Part shown: piece by piece, positions 51,861 to 61,200 of the stretch
Layout of the letters: each line of letters starts with the position of its first letter
Position numbering within the stretch: position 1 is the first letter of the stretch
Assembly: GCA_903813345.2 (NCBI GenBank)
Contig: CAIIXF020000001.1
Coordinates: forward strand, 16,885,915 to 16,949,914
Length of the DNA stretch: 64,000 nt
Direction: 5' to 3'
DNA from: Owenia fusiformis
Lineage: Eukaryota; Annelida; Polychaeta; Sabellida; Oweniidae
Translations under genes and position numbers: made by a program
Notes under the pieces: model-generated
What the model was told of the DNA's origin: nothing
Databases searched by the model: none
The model's input: the letters and a program-made list of their open reading frames with translations, nothing else

Positions 51861-51959
51861 AGTTGATCGGCGTTGTGCATGATGAAATATTGAACAAGTC
51901 ATAAACCCCCCCACAATATACTCACACTGGGATACTACACGAATATCTTACTGTAAATC
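51861..51959 (+). other. 5' UTR part of first coding exon, L3MBTL-like gene
   Basis: The acceptor ATTTTCTTTCAG ends at 51860. The following 99 bases have stops in all frames before the ATG at 51960. This shows that at least one non-coding exon lies upstream. Confidence 0.55.
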
Positions 51960-52296
51960 ATGGACTCTGTAACTGATATTAAAGATACAATGACTGAAAA
52001 CAGTGACCCAGCAGGTGTAAATAAGGCTGTTGATGGTGAGGAAAAGAAGCCACCACTTGAAGAAAAGACAAATGGGAACGAGACTGAAGAGGAACCTAAG
52101 GGTGTATCAGACTCTGGAGGCACATCTACAGAATTAGAAAAGCCTGACAAAAACGAGTCATCTAATGATCCTTCAACATCTGATGCATCAGGTGGCATTA
52201 ACAAACAGAGCAAAGACAGCTGCAGCTCAAGCCCAGACAACATTGAAAAATCTGAAGAGAATAAGGAAAAAATAACAGATGAAGTGAAACCTGATG
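51960..52296 (+). CDS. L3MBTL: L3MBTL-like exon 1 (coding): acidic N-terminus
   Basis: MDSVTDIKDTMTENSDPAGV starts a low-complexity Glu/Lys/Ser-rich segment of 112 residues. The ATG is the first in frame after the acceptor. The donor is ATG|GTAAGT, phase 1. There is no recognisable domain. Confidence 0.82.
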
Positions 52297-55200
52297 GTAA
52301 GTACCCTTTGTTGTCTCCATTTACATGTAAAGGAAAGTTCATGATATTGTCAATCTATAAATTAACCAAGAAATGCATCAATAGGTTTTATTCGCTAAAT
52401 GTTTTACTTTTGATTTTAAGTTTACATGGATATCATGATGCAAGATTATTTCTATTTCAACTATCACACTTTTTAAAGTGCTATATTTTCATCTTCTTGT
52501 CTTGATGGATGTGTATTCATGCATCTGTCTGGATGTGCCACAATGGCATCAATTGTGTCCTCAAAATTTGGGAAAACTGCTTATTATTATTCAAAGGTCT
52601 AAAAACCTGCCACTAGGTAGTTACCAGTAGGCAGTTACCAGTTTCAGTCCTTTCTACGCCTGTTTTTCAATGTTTGATGCATCAATATGACTTCATTGTT
52701 GTGTTTGGACACATAGTTATCCTCTCGGAGAAATGCAAATGCTTTGGAATTAAAGTGGAAAACAATATTTCCCATGTTATTTTCCAAGAGGGAAAACTCA
52801 TGAGATCCATTGTTGTCAGCTAAATTTCGGTCACCCATAATTGATATCTTTAAAACCCCTGATCGAAGGAATGCATTTTTCCTGTAAAGAGGATAACTGT
52901 GCCTCAAAACGCAACACATTGAAAATATGAGGACTATGTGTACTTTTCCTGTTAATGCATTAGCCTAACATAAGCACCTGTTTTAATCCTCAGAAAACAG
53001 TCACATTATGACTGTTTAAAATATGTTCAAGTTGTGGTACTTCCGGTGCTCCTTTATGTGCGGAGTACTATAATAATATGAACTATTATATTGGAGTCTT
53101 ACAGGTTCATCTATTATAGGTGAGAAAGAAACAGCAAAGGCAAAAACAGATGAAGCTACAAATGTTGAGGGAAGTAACACAGAAAAGGAAACTGAATCAA
53201 CAGGGGAAAGCATTGCACTGGATCTGAAAGGTATGTATACATGTGCAGGCCAGTAGCCAGGATTTGCCAGTTTTCAAAAATTACCAGGGGGAGGTTCACA
53301 TCTGACAATTTTGGCCCAAATATGGCTAAAATCACTTGAGAAATGCTCAAAATGGTGAAAAACTGCATGATTTTGAAAAAAATTTTGTCCAGGGAGGGGG
53401 GGGGGCTACAGGCATGATGTGCATGTAATACTGATCAGATGAAAACTAAGCTACTACATTTACTTAGTAAATGGATAAACACAAGGAGCACACGCGTTTC
53501 GAACTCGCAACCTCGTGGTTACAGCATCTATAAGCCTAGCGTTAACCTGCTGGTGCTCAAGCCCTCTCTGCCAACTCAACAACCCAAAAAAGTTTGTTGC
53601 GTTAGTCGTGGAATAAAAAACACAGTTACAATTACACACAGTAATATAGTTGAGCAAAGCTCATTTGTTTAATGGTATATGACACATCATTGATTAACCA
53701 TGGTATCTCTTTCCTTCTTATATTAAGTCAGATAATGTGATCAGCATCAGAATGCTATATCATACTATTGTAGGTAGGTTACCCTGAGGGTTAGAGCTAT
53801 TACATTGACTACTAGGCTCTAAATATAGGAGAAATAAATATTTAGTTTCGATACTGATAAACCTCAATGACCTCAAAAGTAGCTGCTGATTTGAAACTAG
53901 CAGTGATTCAAAAATGAGTTATGAAACATGAAGAGACAAACTCTTTGATTCATTTTCTCAAGATCCAATTGAATTGTAATATCATGATAAGGGATCAATG
54001 CAATGTTTGATATTGGATAATTAACTTTATTCGGATAGTTAGGGGTGTCTTTTTGAGCGACAAATGTATATACTGTACCTGTAGTTAATTTTGGCGGAGA
54101 TAGATTTTTAAATCCCTGACAATTTTGGTCACCTTTTTCGTCCAGTACTTTTTAAAATAAAAAAAATATTCTGAAAGTATTTGGGTAAATATTAAGGATA
54201 TTTTAAATCTCATCTGATTTTCAATTTTTCTCTTTACATTATTAATCTGTATATGATATGTGTGTTTCAAAAATCTAGGTCATTGTCATGTTTCCAAGGT
54301 CAAATAAAAAAAAAAAAAATTATCTGTTTCAGTTGATAAATAAAAAATGATGATATTCCAGGTGTGGAAGTTACTAATGATGGAGCTCCAACTATCCCAA
54401 CTGAGGCCCAAACTGCTGCTACCATTAGGGCCCCAACTGATGCTGTCAGTGAAGGCCCACCAACTCTCGAACCAATGGGTCAAGATGATGTAAAGACGGG
54501 GGATATGAAACAACAAATTGAAGATAATCATAATATCCTAATGGCAGAAATAAAGGGTATTCAGTCATATTCATTACATGATGAAAAGAACAATTGCACA
54601 ATAACTAATCTTCAATGCTGGTTTTAAAAGTCACTCTAAAGTGGCTGTGGTGATGTCGCGGTCACAAGGAAAAAACTCATATCTGATTGGTTAAAATTCT
54701 GTTACCTGTATTTCATTTATATAGTGAAAAGAAATAACTTGAAAGTGATATGGTATAATAATTACTTGCCATGACGATATGAGGAAGGAAATATGAACCT
54801 ACATAATTTATAACTCAATTTTAAGTCATTTGTAATGATTTTTCAGATGAAAGTAATACATCAGATACTACCATAAGATCAGATGACACTGTGAAAGCTG
54901 AACCCATTGAGGAGCATACATCAGAGGAAAAGGGTATTGACCTGTCAAAAGAAGATTTTGATGCCACCCAGGCCCTAGAATGGAACAATGGGATAGGAAC
55001 CTTGCCTGGAAGTGACCTCAAGGTATAAAATTAATATATATACAGTATTGATAAAGAACAACCGGAAAGAGCATTTAAAAGGTGGATGTCTTCAAAAGAT
55101 AAGTTGACAAATACAGTAGAAAATGAACTTGGTAAAGGTTATATGTAATTGGATGTATGTCATTTTGTACATACTGAAACTTATGTTACCACCACAAATG

Positions 55201-58200
55201 GTGACCTACTGTTATAATATCCATTTTTTTATGGATGGTGTTCGGCATCCAGCATTTGTAACAAATGGCAGGTTGTGACATTTTGCATGTTAATGATATT
55301 ACTATGTTATTTTGATATTATAGTGTAGTGTAGCATCGAAAGTCAAGATATACCATGAACCTTTGTCTACATTTTTCTTTAGATATCCAGATATGGTGAT
55401 TACAGTAACATTGTCAGTTTCTTTCATATAAAATACAACCATTATGTATTGCTTTAACTAAGTAATTCTATAGTATACATACATGTCAATCTCTCATTGA
55501 CTCTTAACTGATGTTATATTGTAAATAAATTATACATTTATTATGCCTTTGTAAATTTACCTTGTCATAAATCCGGTGTATATGTGGATTATGGACATTA
55601 TTGTTCATATATAATAAATCAGCAAATTAGAAATACATGTAAAACCTGATGGAAGATGGAACGCCTCTGTAAGTGGAACACTTTATAATCCTAAGACCAA
55701 CTGACTTAATGTTAAATGAACCTCTATAAGTGGAACGCATTCCAAGTGGAACACTTTTTAGAGGAACCAAAGGTGTTCCACTTAGACAGGTTTTACTGTA
55801 TCTCGTTTATTTTATTGCAGTTTCGCATGAATGAATTTGGAGTGATGGAAATGATCACGGATGACCTATTTGGAGATTTAGATGACCTTTCAAAGGATGA
55901 CACTTCAGATAAAGTAGAAGGTATATTCTCTGTAGTACAACATGAAATATTGATTGACTCATAAATTAGCAAGGGGAACTAAGCTAAGAGTACCATGCCA
56001 AGTGGTTCAAGTGTTAAATGTGATATTTGAATATGTGTAAAATTGAAGTTTCAAAAAAGTGAAAAAATGTAAGTCAATTTCATACACTACATTGAGAGGT
56101 TCTAGTTAATTAACCTTGTTGCACTTTGGTTTTAGAAAAGAGCCAAGGCAGTGCACAACTACCAGTTTCAAATGACAATGGTACGGTGACTGTCAAACAA
56201 GAATCAGGTCAGTTTTCTTTGAGACCATCTCTTGTATAAGATATCTCAGAACCAAGGTGGTCAAAAAACTGCGAACAAACTAGTTAAAATTGAATTATAG
56301 TCATTGTATAAGTTGTCATATTATTTTCCTACACAATGCTGAAAAAATGGGCCTGGCCCAGATCAAACCTAAGTGACTCATGTCCTCTAGGCCAGTGCCC
56401 TAAAAACTAAATGGAGCGTTGCACTTAAATTGAATATTTCATGATGTAAATCAAGATTATTTCTACTTGCATCTAGACTATTTGTTAGATTGATTGTCAG
56501 GTATCAGATATGCCAATCAACATAACTTTGGGTGATCCTTCCAATGATATATCACACTTGGTACCATGCATTTTGGTTTTAGCTGGAGAGGGAGGGGGCA
56601 CTTATTTAAAACCCTCTGATCAACTTGTACTGAGTTTAGTATCAAACATGAATGTAAATTTATTTAGTTACCTGTGATAAGATATCGAACATATGAAGCT
56701 ACACCTAATGAACTGTAACAGGCCTGATGGAGCGCTAAAGCACACATTAGTTTTTGATAAACACACACAAACGTTATAATACTTTTGATTCTTTTAATTG
56801 TCTCTATAATTTTACTGCTTATTCATTGATTACTTAATTGGCAAAATTCTTCTCTAGGGTCCAAGGTGGCTACATTGAAAGAGTTAGAACACATACAGAG
56901 TGATGATATCTGTCGATGCGAAAACTGTGGCATGTATGGAGTCGCAAGTGAGTTTTGCAGATCAGGCAGATTCTGTAGCCAATCATGTGTTGGAGTTCAT
57001 GCTAACAAGTAAGTAAAAGGTTTTATACCTTGTGCCTTAAATGTAGTTCTAGGGCTCAGTTGTTTTGGACTTTATAGAAGGGAAATGTTTAAAAAATCTC
57101 CAGAAATCTTTATTTATGACAAATACAGGTACGAGTAAATGGTGCTAAAATGATATTAAAAATGTTGCACGTGTCTTCATAGGTATTAATAGTTGATATA
57201 TTTGTATCAAAAAAGATCTCCATTCACTTACGTTTGACTGTCTTTAGTGATGTCATAAATGAATGCAATATTGATGATTCCTTGCTTCAATAAGACAATG
57301 AAGCTAATGTAAGATATTGTAATATTTTTTTTATGTCACAATCAAGAAGTTGATCATGCATTCAGCATCTGTAACAAAGGGTTACTTTTTATGGTGTCAC
57401 CATCAACAAGTGGTAATATATCTCCAATGGTGGTAGTTGGTGTTCGGCATTTGGTGTCTATAAGAACTGGGATCTGTAACAAATGACAGGTGGTGACATT
57501 TTGTATGTCAATGCCTTGCTGCAACCAGATGCTAACATTTTGTCATTTTGAGTTAATGTCATGTTTAGAAATCCAATTTTGACCCTCCTCCTTTAACTTG
57601 ATTATACCTTTATCTAACATTTAGTAATATAACTAATGGTTTTGTTAATGTCAGGATGAGTGTGCAAGCGAAGGTTGAGGCCAAAGTGAAGCACACTACG
57701 GCTGTTAAACCAGAGAGAGTTCCTGGACAAGTTGGGAGACCACCTAAAAAGAAACGCAAGCCCACAAGTGAAGGAGAAGTCAGAGATAGCAAGATGGCCA
57801 GATTTAGTGATGATGCGGTGTATGAAAAGAAACCAGGTGAGAGACACCACTGCAGTTGATTAGGAAAATCAAATAACATACAAAAATCTATATTAGTAAA
57901 ACCTGTGTGTATTTTTGTCAGTGTTTGTTTAGTGTAGGTAGGTGTTCAGAAGTCAGTATACATGTTGTATGCGCATGTGGAGGAAGGGTGTCTACTAGGG
58001 ACAGGTGTTCAATAGCAGGAGATGTTCACTAAGACAGTAACGGTAATTTGTAAAATGAATAGAGGAAAATCTTTAGAGTTGAAAAGATGTCACTTTATTA
58101 TAAATAGAAATGAAATATTTCAGGTAAAAAAGACAAGAAGTGGACTTGGGAGAAGTATTTAGAGCAGAGCAATGCTGTTGCAGCTCCTCATAAGTTATAT

Positions 58201-61200
58201 GCACAGGTACTAGAATAGTATGTCTTGCTGCAGTTGACTTTTCTTATGTTAATTTCTGCTTGTTTCAAGATGAGGGTAGTTGGAAAGATTTTTCTGCGTT
58301 GGTTGGAATTTGGGGGATTTTGCCTTTGCTTAGATTTATGTATTGAAGCAAAAATGTATGCTACACCAATATATGTGTAACAACTATTTGATATAAATTC
58401 CAGGGCATTCCTACAAATAAAAATGGTTTCAAAGTTGGAATGAAACTAGAAGCAATAGATCCGAAACACCCATCACTTTATTGTGTTGTCACAGTGGCAG
58501 AAATTATGGGATATAGAGTGCGTCTCCATTTTGATGGCTACAGCGAGTGCTATGACTTCTGGGTATGTGCCTCTTCTGAGGAAATATTTCCCGTTGGTTG
58601 GGCAGAAGAAAACGGCAAAACTTTACAACCTCCAAAAGGTAAGTTATTTTGAAATGATTTTGATTGGTGTGTTTTATGTGTGAGTTATTTGTAGGTAAAT
58701 TCTGAATCTAGCATTGTGAAATGTATATAACATTTAATTACGTTAAAGGCAGAATCAGTTTCACATGACAAAATTGCCCCACCCCCCTTACCAAAAGCTG
58801 GCTACGGCATCTTTGGGGATTTTTTCAGAAAACAGACATGACAAGGAATAATATAAGCAAAAAGTATTCTAAAATTGAAACAATTCTGTTAAGCTCGCTC
58901 GCTAGATCTGATTCTCTCTTTAATTTATATTTATATTAATTAATTAAATGAATTATGACAACTGTTTCCCATGTCTACCTCATGAATGTACTGTTCTTTA
59001 CTTTATGACACCAAAAGGCTGTGGTAAGTTTGCAATATTTGGCGTAATATGCTTAATTTGGTGAAATGGAATGCAAAGATAATGCATGACAATAATGTGC
59101 ACAATTATGTTTAATTTTTAATATTAATGTGTTTCTGATGGAGCTCCTTGGGATTACTTTCCCCTCTCTATTGTTGGTTAATACTATAGTTTGGTCTAAA
59201 CAGTGGCCATTATGCCCAATAAGGGCCATGTAGAATGGTGGATAGATCCCTGGGGGACATCCAATGATGGTGTACATTCTCTCCCTTCCTTGATTACTGT
59301 ATTGCAGGATATCATGAAAATGTTGATGTCCTATTTATATAAATAACTAAGGCTCATACTGTAAGGGAAAATAGGTTAATTGTAAGTTTAACTGCCCAAT
59401 TTTTGGTGAACTTGTTTTTACTCTAAAATAAGTATAAGATAAATTGAATTGATGTCAAAACCTTAAATCCTAAATTAGGCAAAAAAGGTTTGTCCATGTT
59501 CAGATGAAGACATAGAAAACAATAATCTTGAAGTCCTTGGCTAAACTTACAATTAATCCTTAAGGGTCCAAAGCTTTATAACTTGCATTTAGTATGGCAG
59601 TGGCTTCTGTTGGTGAATAGATATGACATATGTGCATGTAAGGTACATGTACATACATATAGATATACATATATTCTGTAGGCATGTTTTTTAATTACTG
59701 TACAAATTTTGCTTACACATAGTAGTATTAAAATGCTTCATGTTTTGGAGGATAAACTGATGCGATTTCAACGCAATATTTTTCAAGCGAGGTCCAAATG
59801 AGGTCTGACCTTATTACATGAGATAACTTTACAATGAATTTATTTTCAGTAAAAGTACTGAAGTCTGAAATACTTATACTTTGTTATCATTTCTTAGTTG
59901 TTAAAAATATTGTAGGAAGACCATAACTGACATAAATGGTGGTCCAGTTTTCAGTTTTATAAATACAAGGCTTGCATTTAAAAAGGTGTTACATATTTTA
60001 CATCCCTTGAAGATGTTTGGAAAATATGACTAAGAATTCAACTTTGCTTCTTGGCTTCATTTTGAATATACAAAGAACAAAAGGACATAATAAGTCAAGG
60101 TCATGCGACATAGTACATAGTACATAGTACACTGCATAATAGCTATTAAGAATTGAGTTTAGGCTTGCACTTGATTTATAAAATAATGAGATTTATTTTT
60201 TCCGTTCGAGTGTATTTAATTATTATCTCCAAGTATAATGAATATATTCAACTGTTATTCAATGTCGGGATTTGTCTTGTGATTTATAATAGAATTATAT
60301 GTTTCAGGGTATACTGTAGAGACATTTGAATGGTCAAATTATATCAAACTGTCTAGGGGTGTTACAGCACCAAATAACCTCTTCAGCGTAACATACTCTA
60401 CACCAGTGAGTACATTTTCATAATGTTGAAATATACATTCAACTTTGAAATGAGTGAGCCTCTTTATATTGTGTGTAAAACATGTTGCTCATTGGTAATA
60501 TTGCTGAAAATTGTGCTTCTTCCAAAAAGTGGTGATATATCAGTATACATGGACGTAACCACAAATTTTAATTGAATTCATTTTGTGGTGTCATTTATGT
60601 GGTGGGATCAAAGGTCCATTTAAACTGCTTATCTGTTCAACTTGAAATTTCGACTGATGCAAGAGAAGACTATTTCCAAAATCTGATTAGGTTTTGGGCA
60701 TGCTGTATAAATTACATGGCAGCCATTTTCCTCCTTAAAGTGCAATATTTATTACAATGTGTCTTATTTTGACCAGGATGCAGCATCACCATTCATCACA
60801 TGTAACAAATGATTACATTTCCAAAATACTCTTACAGCCTGCTACACCACATGGGTTCAGAGCTGGGATGAAACTGGAGGCTGTTGACAAGAAGAATACA
60901 ATCTTAACATGTGTTGCTACTGTGGCTGATGTGAGAGGGGAACATATTCTCATTCATTTTGATGGCTGGGAGGACAATTATGACTACTGGTGTGACCCAA
61001 CCTCCCCATATATACATCCAGTAGGGTGGTGTCAGGAAAATGGAAAAGCATTGTCACCTCCAAATGGTAAGTTATAACCAGTAGGGGTGGTGTCAGGAAA
61101 ATGGAAAAGCATTGTCACCTCCAAATGGTAAGTTATAACCAGTAGGGGCGGTTTTAGGAAAATGGGAAAGCCTTGTCACCTCCAAATGGTAAGTTATAAA

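Noticed and set aside
53460-53600. Functional tRNA gene on the - strand
   Set aside because: A and B boxes are present but the stems do not pair as a cloverleaf by eye; a SINE explains it better.
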